From an uncultured Bacteroidales bacterium (GTDB taxonomy: Bacteria > Bacteroidota > Bacteroidia > Bacteroidales > Paludibacteraceae): 37,402 nucleotides of DNA. Positions 7,378-17,076 of the stretch are shown here, in pieces. The stretch's first letter is position 1. The number at the start of each line of letters is the position of its first letter. Below the pieces are notes generated by a model. It was not told the DNA's origin. It did no database searches and saw nothing but the letters and a program-made list of their open reading frames with translations. Location: NCBI GenBank assembly GCA_902800525.1, contig CADCEV010000017.1, positions 1-37,402 of the forward strand. Reading direction: 5' to 3'. The position numbers and the translations under genes were made by a program.

Positions 7378-10300
7378 ATGAAAAAAACGATCCAATACTT
7401 GTTACTTGCGTGGGCAATAGCAAGTATTCCTATGGTAGATCTCTTTGCACGCGCCAAACACGGAGACTGGTATTTCCGTGAAGAGAGGGGCGGCACCCAG
7501 TACTCGGCATATTCAGTCGGTAACGGTAAAGTGCATTACAAGATTCTCGTTTTTGCCTCCGGTTCGAAAAGAAACTTCTGGGCTTATTCGGATGAGAACG
7601 ACGTCACGCAGGGATCTCGCTGTTGGACGCATTTAGAGGGTGCACCCGATACCGACTATCCGAACTTCATGATCTACGAGGCGGACAATAGAGAGCATAA
7701 CAGGCCAATAGGCGATGATGGCAAAAACCCCAACGACAGAGGCTGGGCTCGTGTGAAAATGCTGTCCGGCGTCATTATCGTGACCAATACCTATGACGGC
7801 GAGCCGGAGCGTATTACGGCGGACGGTCAGTGGCATGAGGTTTGGCTCAAACGTGACGGTAACGAGGATTGGCTGACCTATTTGGAGTTCGACTTTATAG
7901 AACCCGTGGAATATGCCAATAAGAAGTATTGGGTGGGAAACTCGGTTCATTACCGTCGTGAAGGCGACAAACCCAGTGACCAAGCCCGCGGTTCTCAAAC
8001 CCGAACGTTAGCGAAGATAACCGGCGGCAATCCCGATCCAGCACCTCAATTGCAGACACCGTTCCTGTACGTCTTAAACGAAAACGGTCCTGCCGGTTAC
8101 GGCAAGATAGCTATACCTTATGTCTCGGTACAGCAACCGTACCGGTATTGGCTCTACGGAACGGGAGATCCTATCCCCTGCGAAGAAAGAGCGGACATGA
8201 TTTTGCTAAAAAGCGACGATGTGGTGCGTAGTTTCTATATCACAATGGAGACCCAGCGTTCGCAAGACCCGGATTCCGTTCAAATACAAAACTCCAACAC
8301 CCTCACTATTCCTGCCTATCACAAGCTCCATGATTTTGCGATAGACGGTGTCAAGACGCAGGATGCAGCGACGGGTAAATGGTTTATCAATTACCGCTAC
8401 AAGAAACTGACGTGGAAGATCTATTATCCGGACGAGAAGGAGTTGATGATAGGTGACATGTTCGAGATCCAGCGTGCGTATAAATCCGACTACTCCGACG
8501 CCGAAACAATCGGACTGATCCCGATGATGTACGATTCGCTGGCGACGGATACGCTCACCGACCGTCAGACCTATACCTATATCGACTCAGCGCGCGGGGC
8601 TTGGTGGAACCCGGTAGAGAACAGTTACCGTATCTACTACCGTGTCCGCCGTGCTTCTTCGGGACAATGGGGCTGGGACGGACACGACTTTGCCGCCCAA
8701 CTGGCGTATTATCCGGCTCAGGAGTATTCCCCCTATATTTTCGACAAAAACCTCACGTATCGTCTGTCAGCCGATTTTGAGACCAGCCATAAGGTGAATA
8801 TCACGCTGGAGCTCCCGAACAAGAACATGCAGGCATCCCGTACGGAAGAGACACCGGGTTTCAGCTACTATTACTACGACCCCAAACAGCGCTTCATCCT
8901 GCGCAAGATCATGACGGAGTTGCAGGACACGGTAGAGGTCACTATCCCGGGCAAGTACATCGAGGAGGCACTCAATAAATCTTACCTCAACACGGACGAT
9001 ATCAAATACTCGCAAGAGCCGATAACCATCCTCTACACCGATGAGGCGAACTCTCCTTGTGTACACTATCAGTACGAGGTCTATATTGATACCGCCGGTG
9101 TGACGGTTTTCCGTCCGAACAAGGACTATCCCGCACGCCGGAAAGTGACCCCCGCCGGTGAAGATGACCAAAACGTCTATTTCACGGAGGCGGCGAATAT
9201 CAATTCGTTCCGCGCGACGAAGTCCGACTACTCCGACGGCGTTCTGCTGACCTGGCAATTGACCGACGGGAATATAGGCTCTTACAAGATCGAGACCCGT
9301 CCGGCAGGTAAGGACACCGCCTGGACGGTATTGGTGGATGAGTACGGTGGCAGTTGGTACAAAGACAAAACAGCCAATCCGTTTATCTCTCGCGAATGGG
9401 AATACCGTCTGACGATGACTTATGAATGTAACGGCAACATCCTGTCCGTCGCGAAGACCGCCGTCGGTTCGCGTGACCCGTACGGGAAGGTAAGCGGTTA
9501 TGTACGATATGAGGACGGCTCCGCCTGCCCCGGTTTCGAAGTGAAAGCCAGCCGCACCAGTACCGGCCAAACGGTACAGAGAGTAACGACCGACGAGAAT
9601 GGGTACTACCTGCTGGACAGCCTGCTCTACGGCGAAGGATACGCCTATGCCATTCAGCCGGAAAGCATGTCGGCGGAGTTCAGGTACAATAACACCTCCG
9701 CGACATCCGCTACCATCACGCTTGGTCTGAACGACTGCATCCGGGAGAATATCAATTTCGCCAATATATCCTCAGTCCGCTGTACGGGTCGTGTGCTGTA
9801 TGAGAACAGTACCGTTCCGGCTCGCGATGTACATTTCCTGCTCAACGGCATTCCCGTAAAGAACGGAACATCGCTGTACAAGACCGATGTGTCGGGTAAT
9901 TTCGAGTTCCGCATCCCGCTGCATACGCCGTTCACTCTTCAGGCGTACAAAGAGGGTCATACGTTCGCGGGAGACGGCTTTGTGCGTATGATCAATGAGC
10001 AGACCGGCGAGCCGGACAGCCTGCTCTCCATGGAAAGCGCGCTGGACGGCGTACGTATCTATGACCAGACCAAAGTGCGCCTCATCGGCCGTCTCGCCGG
10101 TGGACGTCTACAAGCAGAGAAACCGCTTGGATTCGGTCTGAGCAAAAATAACCTCGGTGATGATCTCAAGATCGTATTTGAACTGGAGGGAGACAATATC
10201 TCGCATCTCGTGCATTACAAAGATGACCTGTCACGCGACAGCGTTACCGTTAACCTCCTTCACGAGGTACGGAACGGAGAACAATCCGACTCGGTCGGCA

Positions 10301-13300
10301 TTACCCATACGGAGTACTACAAGAAACGCATCATCGTCTTTCCGGATGTACATACAGGTGAGTATTACGTAGATCTGTTCCCTGTTAAATATAAGATCAC
10401 GCAGGCGACCGCGCGCGGGTACGCAACGCTCTATGCGGAAGGTAAAACCGGCGAGACGCTGGATCTGACGGATGCACCGCTCCATCAGCGTACCAATAGC
10501 GAAGGCGGCAAAGAGGTGGATTATAACGAGACGTATAATATCACCTATCATAGCCCGATCGCTATCTCCTGCACACAGTTGCAGTTCGGTATGCCGGTGA
10601 ATTATTACGGAGAGAAGACCATCTTACGCCAAAATATCCAAAATCAGCAGATAGAGGTGCCGGTAGCGGAAAAACAGGCGGATGGCAGTTACCGTTACCT
10701 GTTTGGTGCACCGGTATTCAAATCCGAGAAATACCAGTTCATCGTCACCGCTCATGAGGACTACTATTATAACAACGATCTCAGCTCCACAGAGCATGAA
10801 GAGGTACGTATCCAAGGCGGTACGCTCAAGGTCTATAACGGATTGTATGACACGCAGAACACCGAGATCCAGACGCACGAGTTGGACACGCTGGGTCAGG
10901 CGACGATCACCGTCCCGGTGGACTATGTATCGTTCGTCAAGACGGGCGAGAATGCGCTTCGCGTGCTGGATCTTTCCGTTGAGTACCAGGGAGCCTTCGT
11001 TGAGAGCCAGGCACTGCGTGCATTCGTGACCGGCGACAAGCTGAAAGGACAGGAGTTTGCCGCTTCTACCCACGGCGATGTGGTATTGTTGGATATCTTG
11101 CGCGATCCTCCCGGATCGGGTAGTTCCGCCTATATCGATGCAGGTACCTCTTATACCTATAACTGCAATACGGATTTCAGCGTGACCTTAGGTGTGGGCA
11201 TCACGCTCAAATACGGATCGGGTGCGAATATCTACATGGGCGCCTTCGCCGGCGTGGGCGGTGGAGCATGGAGCGGTATGCCGACCGAAGCCACCTCCAG
11301 CGCTTCGCTTACCCTGCCGCTCGCCGCTACCTATTTATACAAACACACCGGATCCTATACCTTCACTACCTCCGACCGTATAACTACCGGCGGCGATCCG
11401 TTCTCGGTAGGTCCGTCGGCAGATGTCTATATCGGCGCGACCCAGAATGTGCTCTTCGGTATGATGGATGCGGTGCAACCGCTGGATTCGCTGACCTATG
11501 TCACGCTCGCGGCACAGGCCGCCAACGGTACAATGCGTACCATCGCAGAAGGACGCGATGCTACGGGGCAGAAATACTACCTCGTTATCGGTACCGAGTT
11601 AGGCGCAACATCCTATATCAACTCTACCTTCGTACATACCCAAAGTTATATCGAGAATACGCTTCTGCCGCAGTTGGCTCAGCAACGCGACGCGCTTCTC
11701 ATGACGGGTGATAGCGCTACAGTCGCCGCTATCGTTCAGAGCACGAAGAGACCGGCTTACTGGAGTAAGGTGGAGCCGAATGACCCGCACTTCGGCATGG
11801 ACGGCTACTACGTACAGATCGTGCCGGATAACAAACTCTATGACGACGAGGTCGCCTCCTACAACCGACAATATGTCAATTGGTTCAAACTGCTGATGAA
11901 GAACGAGCGGGAGAAGATCAGTGCGCTCCGCGGTACGAACAGCGAAAAGGTCGGCACTTGGTCGATAGGAGGCGCTACCTCCGTTACCCATACCGAGAAC
12001 TACAACTCCACCAGCTCGGTCTATAATTTCTTAACGTACCCGAGTTTGAAGTTCAATACGGGCAGTTTCGGGAAGAAGGAAGCTACCTTGATACAAGGCA
12101 GTCAAGCCTCTATGAACGATTTGTTAGGCGCGGCCATCTCGCAAGAAGCCACCAATCCTGACAAGCCCGTAGAGGTATTGGGAAAGACGGCGGCTGCCAC
12201 CTGGAAATTCGAGTTCCTGCCTATCCGCAACATTGATTGGAACAAGAGCCCCGCTATCCAAAACAAGGGCAAAACGAAAGCCGCCGGTTTTACACTCAAA
12301 GTAGATGATTTCTCGGCCGAGCATTTGAACGTGTCCGTCTATCGCGTGGTGGAGGAAAATAGCGGCTATAACGATCAGACGAAAGACAACCGCAGTTTCA
12401 CCGAAGCCGATGATGACCACCTCTACGGATCGTATGTCTATTACCTCAACGGCGGTGCCACTCGCTGCCCGTGGGAGGCTCCGGACTCGACACGTTTCTA
12501 TACGCCGAAGGTACCGCTCTCAGCCGGTACACTCAAGCTGGAGAACCCCAAACTGGATATCGACGTTCACGAGCGTAGCAACGTGCCGGTGGATCAGCCG
12601 GCAGTCTTCAATATCCGAATGACGAACGAAGGCGAAATGCCATACGGTTCGGGCAACGGAGGTCTGATGTTCACGCTCAAACTGCACGAGGGTTGTAATC
12701 CGAAGGGAGCCCGCATCATCATTGACGGTGCTCCGCTGCTGGAAGAAGGACGCCTGTACCGTCTGACCCGCGGAAACGTAGAGATGAAGCGCGTGGAGGT
12801 ATATGCCGGAGAAGGATACGACTTCGAGAATATCGTGCTGACGTTGATGTCTAATTGCAGCATGAAAGAGTTGGCAAGATGCACCTTCTCAGCGCACTTT
12901 ATGCCTGTCGCTTGTCCGGTGAACATCTCAGCTCCGCATGACAACTGGATCATGAATACGCTCTCGCCGCAAGACTCGACCGGCTGGTACCTGCCGGTAG
13001 TGATCGACGGCTTTGATGTGAACTACAAGAACTTCGACCATATTGAATTCCAATACAAACTGGCGACCCATAGCGACGATGATTGGGTGAGCCTCTGCTC
13101 GTACTATGCGGACGACAGCCTGTATAACGCCGCTTCGGGCAACAAGTCGATGATCAGCTCGGGTCGTATCGAAAACATCCGTTTCTACGGAGAACGTGAC
13201 CCGATGGAGCAGCAGTACGACCTGCGTGCAGTAGCATTCTGCCGTCACGGCTCAGCCTTCATCACCCGCTCCTCCGCCGTAGTACGCGGTGTGAAGGATA

Positions 13301-16300
13301 CACGTGTACCGCGTGTGTTCGGAGAGCCACAGCCGGCTAATTCGATCCTCGGCGTGGGGGATAACATCATGCTGCGCTTCAACGAGCCGATAGCCGGAAA
13401 CTACCTGGATGAGGATAATAACTTCCAGATCGTAGGCTATACCAACGAGGCTGGTATCAGCACCGGTATATCGCTCCACTTCATTGATACGGAGAAGTCC
13501 TACGCCGAATCCAAAGTACTGCGTTCGATATACGATAAATCATTCACGATAGACATGATGGTCCGCCCGGAAGATCCGAACGCAGCGTACACCTTCTTCA
13601 ATTATGATACGAAAGCAGGTCGTTCTTTCCTTTTCGGCAAGACGGACGACAATCGCCTGTACGCCAAATCAGGCAGAGAAACGATCTATTCAGACACCTT
13701 GCCGGAGAAGATGATTCCTTTCACCCGCGTGGCAGTCGTATATGACCGCGAGAGCCGTCTGGTACGTTTCTATGCCGGTACGAAGGAAGTGACGGATACC
13801 ACCGTAACTCCGTTTAAGGGTTCGTTGGAATTAGCCGGCAGTGCGCCGATATGTATCGGTAAGGGTTTTGCAGGCAACATGATGGAGGTTCGTCTATGGT
13901 CCAAGGCGCTCTCTCCCGATGAGATCGCGCAGACCAATATGCGTCGCCTGACCGGCTATGAACGCGAACTGATAGCCTATTACCCGATGAATGAAGGCAA
14001 GGGCGAGGTGCTGGCTGACAAAGCTAACGGCGCAACTCTTTATACCTATCAGAGCAACTGGGAATACCAAAAAGGTATCTCGTTGCACGTGAACGATGGT
14101 CAGGTGGTGAAGATGGCGGATGCCTTCCTTTCCCGCTCGAATATAGAAGATGAAACGCTGATGTTCTGGTTCAAAAGCCCGAGCAAACGCGGTACTGTCT
14201 TCTCCGCCGGCAGAATGAGCAATACCCAAGGCACGGAGATCGCGTTCAACAACGGCGCATTGATGCTTATGAACTACGCGAACTCATGGAAGATCAGCGG
14301 CAACTATTCCGACAACGAATGGCACCATTTCGCCATGACCATTAACCGTACATTCAACAATGTAGCCGTTTATCTGGATGACCAGCAGAAACTCTCCTTC
14401 GCCGCCACCGAGATGGGCGAAGTGAGCGGAGAGATGTATATCGGCGGAGGTGATTTCGTAGGAAACATAGATGAGTTCATCATCTTCGAACAAGCCCTGC
14501 CCCAATCGCTCATGGAGACGTATGGAACACTCTCGCCGCGAGGCGATGAGATGGGTCTGATGGCATACCTGCCGTTCTCGGAGATGAAGGAGAACGCCAA
14601 CGGTATTTTGGAGCAAGTGTTCTCCGTCAATGACCAGCGCGTATTCAAGACCTCCGAGGGCGATGTGGTGGAGAAAGTACAACCGCTGATTCTCGCTGTA
14701 TCCGATTCGACGGACGTGATGCAATTAGGAGACCGAACCCTCTCGGCTCCCGTACAGGATATCGGACAGTTGACAAAGATGAACTTCGATTGGTCGTTCA
14801 ATAACGACGAATTGATGATCCACCTCAATATGCACGACCGCGAGATCAACAAACAGACAATCTATATCACCGTGCGCGATGTAGAAGATATGAACGGAAA
14901 CCCGATGACCTCGCCGGTGACCTGGCTAACGTTCGTTGACCGTAACTCGCTCAAATGGGCGAAACGTCAAATGAACGTATCCGCAATCTATAAGACGGCC
15001 AATGAGCCGATAACACGCACTATGCGCATTATCAACAGCTCCGGTAAACGCCATCAATATTCCATCGAGTCTATACCCGCTTGGCTGAAGATCGATGCTT
15101 CCTATGGCACGATCGAACCCGCCGACGAGGTAACACTTACTCTTACTTTTGACAGCGAACTATCACCGGGTGAGCATGTGGATATCATCTATCTGACCGA
15201 TGAAAACGGCCTCTCCGAGCCGCTCGATGTACATTACTCAGTAACGGCTGAACCGCCTTTCGGCAATGTGGACAAGAGCAAATATCCGCTTAGCATGTCC
15301 GTCTGCGGGCAGGTGATCATCAACGGCAGTTACGATACGGACAACAACGATATCGTCTATGCCATGTTCCGCAACGAGTGTATCGGTATGGCCAATGTTG
15401 ATTTTGACAACACCGCCCATACCAGCAAAGTATTCCTTTCTATCTATGGTAACGAAGCTATGAAAAACAGGGAGGTCTCCTTCCGGATATGGGATGCTTC
15501 GGCCGGCAAGCTCATCAACCTCACCCCAAGTGTTTCCATCCTCTTCGGACACGGATACGTTTATGGCTGCGGTGAAGATCAACCGGTAGTCTTCACCTCT
15601 TCGGGGGCGGAGACTCAGAACATAGACTTGGCTAACGGATGGAACTGGATCTCGACTCACTTGAACCTGCAGCCCGAAACAGCAGCCCTCAACCGCGTAA
15701 TGACCGCTTCTGAGCCTTGGACGGAAGGGGATTTGATCAAGAATCCGGAAATCCCCGCATTCAGTACCTATTCGGAGGTGAAAGACCAGTTTGTGGGGGA
15801 CCTCAAGGCATGGGATTATACCCAGATGTACATGGTCTATTCGGCAAAGGGGAATACCCTCCGTCTGAGCGGTGACAAACCGGCAGAAGAAGACAAGCGC
15901 ATCATCCTCCACGGAGACGGCAGGTGGACTTCTTTCCCATGCCTCTTCGATCAGGCTACGTCCATCACAGACGCACTCGCCGACTACTACGACCACGCAT
16001 CCGCCGGAGATATACTGAAAGCATATGACCGCTTTGCTGTCTTCTCGACCGATAAGAAATGGGAAGGCGATCTCAAGACCCTCCGCCCCGGCGAAGGATA
16101 TCTCTTCCGCCGTAAGGGCGCCGGCGACGTGACGGTCAAGTTCTTTAACAAACCCTCCGCAGCTGCGCCGCAGAAAGCACCCGCTTTCCAAGGTAAAGCA
16201 GCCACGAACATGACAATGATCGCCACGGTAGAAGGCGAAGGACTCCGCGCTTATATAGGCAATGAGTTGGTCGGTGTTGCAACGAAGATAGACAGCCTCT

Positions 16301-16545
16301 ATTTCCTGACCATCAGCAGCGATGCTGCAGGCGCCGAACTTCGCTTTGAGACGGAGACGGGTACGCCGCTTACAAGCCAGACGACAATCCCGTTCGTAGT
16401 CAACAGCCATCATGGCTCGCTCAAGACCCCTGTCGTGCTGAAACCGTGCTCTTCCGAGCGACCGTACAAGGTTATCGAGAATAACCAGGTCATCATCATC
16501 CGCAATGGAGAACGATACGACGTGACGGGAAAGAAAATGAAATAA
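7378..16545 (+). CDS. Giant secreted multidomain protein (3055 aa): carboxypeptidase-regulatory-like, LamG, BACON-like
   Basis: Hydrophobic N-terminus MKKTIQYLLLAWAIASIPMV fits a signal peptide. What I can see, in order: FN3-like stretches (about 325-690); two carboxypeptidase regulatory-like domains (about 702-775, VSGYVRYEDG ... TDENGYYLLD; about 799-870, CTGRVLYENS ... DVSGNFEFRIP); a conserved-looking LLDILRDPPGSGS segment (about 1236) followed by a Gly/Ala-rich hydrophobic stretch; an Ig-like SwmB-type region (about 1974-2006); two LamG-like jellyrolls (about 2040-2190 and 2232-2380; NEWHHFAMTIN, NIDEFIIFEQAL); a BACON-like region (about 2526-2620; IPAWLKIDAS.GTIEP); a D.VYAMF..ECIGMA domain (about 2638-2735), a LANGWNWIST motif (2747) and a second copy of the D..AAF type (about 2944-3020). 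It ends KVIENNQVIIIRNGERYDVT. LamG and BACON often bind glycans in Bacteroidetes; its ligand is unknown. Confidence 0.85.
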   Translation: MKKTIQYLLLAWAIASIPMVDLFARAKHGDWYFREERGGTQYSAYSVGNGKVHYKILVFASGSKRNFWAYSDENDVTQGSRCWTHLEGAPDTDYPNFMIYEADNREHNRPIGDDGKNPNDRGWARVKMLSGVIIVTNTYDGEPERITADGQWHEVWLKRDGNEDWLTYLEFDFIEPVEYANKKYWVGNSVHYRREGDKPSDQARGSQTRTLAKITGGNPDPAPQLQTPFLYVLNENGPAGYGKIAIPYVSVQQPYRYWLYGTGDPIPCEERADMILLKSDDVVRSFYITMETQRSQDPDSVQIQNSNTLTIPAYHKLHDFAIDGVKTQDAATGKWFINYRYKKLTWKIYYPDEKELMIGDMFEIQRAYKSDYSDAETIGLIPMMYDSLATDTLTDRQTYTYIDSARGAWWNPVENSYRIYYRVRRASSGQWGWDGHDFAAQLAYYPAQEYSPYIFDKNLTYRLSADFETSHKVNITLELPNKNMQASRTEETPGFSYYYYDPKQRFILRKIMTELQDTVEVTIPGKYIEEALNKSYLNTDDIKYSQEPITILYTDEANSPCVHYQYEVYIDTAGVTVFRPNKDYPARRKVTPAGEDDQNVYFTEAANINSFRATKSDYSDGVLLTWQLTDGNIGSYKIETRPAGKDTAWTVLVDEYGGSWYKDKTANPFISREWEYRLTMTYECNGNILSVAKTAVGSRDPYGKVSGYVRYEDGSACPGFEVKASRTSTGQTVQRVTTDENGYYLLDSLLYGEGYAYAIQPESMSAEFRYNNTSATSATITLGLNDCIRENINFANISSVRCTGRVLYENSTVPARDVHFLLNGIPVKNGTSLYKTDVSGNFEFRIPLHTPFTLQAYKEGHTFAGDGFVRMINEQTGEPDSLLSMESALDGVRIYDQTKVRLIGRLAGGRLQAEKPLGFGLSKNNLGDDLKIVFELEGDNISHLVHYKDDLSRDSVTVNLLHEVRNGEQSDSVGITHTEYYKKRIIVFPDVHTGEYYVDLFPVKYKITQATARGYATLYAEGKTGETLDLTDAPLHQRTNSEGGKEVDYNETYNITYHSPIAISCTQLQFGMPVNYYGEKTILRQNIQNQQIEVPVAEKQADGSYRYLFGAPVFKSEKYQFIVTAHEDYYYNNDLSSTEHEEVRIQGGTLKVYNGLYDTQNTEIQTHELDTLGQATITVPVDYVSFVKTGENALRVLDLSVEYQGAFVESQALRAFVTGDKLKGQEFAASTHGDVVLLDILRDPPGSGSSAYIDAGTSYTYNCNTDFSVTLGVGITLKYGSGANIYMGAFAGVGGGAWSGMPTEATSSASLTLPLAATYLYKHTGSYTFTTSDRITTGGDPFSVGPSADVYIGATQNVLFGMMDAVQPLDSLTYVTLAAQAANGTMRTIAEGRDATGQKYYLVIGTELGATSYINSTFVHTQSYIENTLLPQLAQQRDALLMTGDSATVAAIVQSTKRPAYWSKVEPNDPHFGMDGYYVQIVPDNKLYDDEVASYNRQYVNWFKLLMKNEREKISALRGTNSEKVGTWSIGGATSVTHTENYNSTSSVYNFLTYPSLKFNTGSFGKKEATLIQGSQASMNDLLGAAISQEATNPDKPVEVLGKTAAATWKFEFLPIRNIDWNKSPAIQNKGKTKAAGFTLKVDDFSAEHLNVSVYRVVEENSGYNDQTKDNRSFTEADDDHLYGSYVYYLNGGATRCPWEAPDSTRFYTPKVPLSAGTLKLENPKLDIDVHERSNVPVDQPAVFNIRMTNEGEMPYGSGNGGLMFTLKLHEGCNPKGARIIIDGAPLLEEGRLYRLTRGNVEMKRVEVYAGEGYDFENIVLTLMSNCSMKELARCTFSAHFMPVACPVNISAPHDNWIMNTLSPQDSTGWYLPVVIDGFDVNYKNFDHIEFQYKLATHSDDDWVSLCSYYADDSLYNAASGNKSMISSGRIENIRFYGERDPMEQQYDLRAVAFCRHGSAFITRSSAVVRGVKDTRVPRVFGEPQPANSILGVGDNIMLRFNEPIAGNYLDEDNNFQIVGYTNEAGISTGISLHFIDTEKSYAESKVLRSIYDKSFTIDMMVRPEDPNAAYTFFNYDTKAGRSFLFGKTDDNRLYAKSGRETIYSDTLPEKMIPFTRVAVVYDRESRLVRFYAGTKEVTDTTVTPFKGSLELAGSAPICIGKGFAGNMMEVRLWSKALSPDEIAQTNMRRLTGYERELIAYYPMNEGKGEVLADKANGATLYTYQSNWEYQKGISLHVNDGQVVKMADAFLSRSNIEDETLMFWFKSPSKRGTVFSAGRMSNTQGTEIAFNNGALMLMNYANSWKISGNYSDNEWHHFAMTINRTFNNVAVYLDDQQKLSFAATEMGEVSGEMYIGGGDFVGNIDEFIIFEQALPQSLMETYGTLSPRGDEMGLMAYLPFSEMKENANGILEQVFSVNDQRVFKTSEGDVVEKVQPLILAVSDSTDVMQLGDRTLSAPVQDIGQLTKMNFDWSFNNDELMIHLNMHDREINKQTIYITVRDVEDMNGNPMTSPVTWLTFVDRNSLKWAKRQMNVSAIYKTANEPITRTMRIINSSGKRHQYSIESIPAWLKIDASYGTIEPADEVTLTLTFDSELSPGEHVDIIYLTDENGLSEPLDVHYSVTAEPPFGNVDKSKYPLSMSVCGQVIINGSYDTDNNDIVYAMFRNECIGMANVDFDNTAHTSKVFLSIYGNEAMKNREVSFRIWDASAGKLINLTPSVSILFGHGYVYGCGEDQPVVFTSSGAETQNIDLANGWNWISTHLNLQPETAALNRVMTASEPWTEGDLIKNPEIPAFSTYSEVKDQFVGDLKAWDYTQMYMVYSAKGNTLRLSGDKPAEEDKRIILHGDGRWTSFPCLFDQATSITDALADYYDHASAGDILKAYDRFAVFSTDKKWEGDLKTLRPGEGYLFRRKGAGDVTVKFFNKPSAAAPQKAPAFQGKAATNMTMIATVEGEGLRAYIGNELVGVATKIDSLYFLTISSDAAGAELRFETETGTPLTSQTTIPFVVNSHHGSLKTPVVLKPCSSERPYKVIENNQVIIIRNGERYDVTGKKMK

Positions 16546-16575
16546 TTCGTGTAATCCGATTAATTCGCAAACAAT

Positions 16576-17034
16576 ATGAAAAAGAAATTGATGGTTATCG
16601 CCTCTTGCGCCTTGCTGCTTTTCGCGGCAGGGTGCAAAAAGGACGGACAAAATGCTCCTGATTCATTCATCGGCGATGTAGCATCCCCCACATGGACCGT
16701 TCCCGAGGCATATGACTACACCTCCTCCATGACCGCGGTCGTCAAGGTGGATCTCAAAGCGCAGTATCCCGGCAAAGCAGCCGATTGGCAACTCAATGAC
16801 AATGATATCCTTGCCGCCTTTTCCGGGGACAAATGCGTGGGAACAAGCAGCCCGAATGAAGGATTGTTCTTCTTAACAATCGTAGATGCGGAAAAAAACA
16901 TTACCCTGCGCTACTACTCTGCGCAATACAAAAACCTCTTTGAGGCCCGTGATGTATTCCCCTTCCACAATGATGATCACCTCGGTACTATCGCCGAACC
17001 GCTTGTTCCGACCTTTGTGGTGGTTAAGCAATAA
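16576..17034 (+). CDS. Small lipoprotein, free-standing copy of a domain in the upstream giant
   Basis: The start gives a lipoprotein signal, with a lipobox LFAAGC and Cys20, so it should be lipid-anchored after cleavage by signal peptidase II. The mature part (about 130 aa) is one domain: MTAVVKVDL, then DNDILAAFSGDKCVGT, GLFFLTIVDAEKN, ITLRYYSAQ and F..DDHLGTI. The same order (MT or MS, a D.I.A.F..ecvG core, a .F.L.I strand, then a FR or LRF strand and a Gly-containing end) appears twice near the C-terminus of the giant (from about residues 2638 and 2944). It begins 30 bp after the giant, so the two are probably made together. A role as partner or anchor is inference. Confidence 0.75.
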   Translation: MKKKLMVIASCALLLFAAGCKKDGQNAPDSFIGDVASPTWTVPEAYDYTSSMTAVVKVDLKAQYPGKAADWQLNDNDILAAFSGDKCVGTSSPNEGLFFLTIVDAEKNITLRYYSAQYKNLFEARDVFPFHNDDHLGTIAEPLVPTFVVVKQ

Positions 17035-17076
17035 AAAGGTAAAAAACGTAAAATCAAAACTTAAAACTTTTATAAC

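Noticed and set aside
15238-16650. Long open frame on the minus strand (470 codons) opposite the end of the giant
   Set aside because: It is the shadow of a strongly coding + strand; its protein has no signal peptide or domain and is rich in Arg/Val/Gly of an antisense kind. It also runs across the lipoprotein start.
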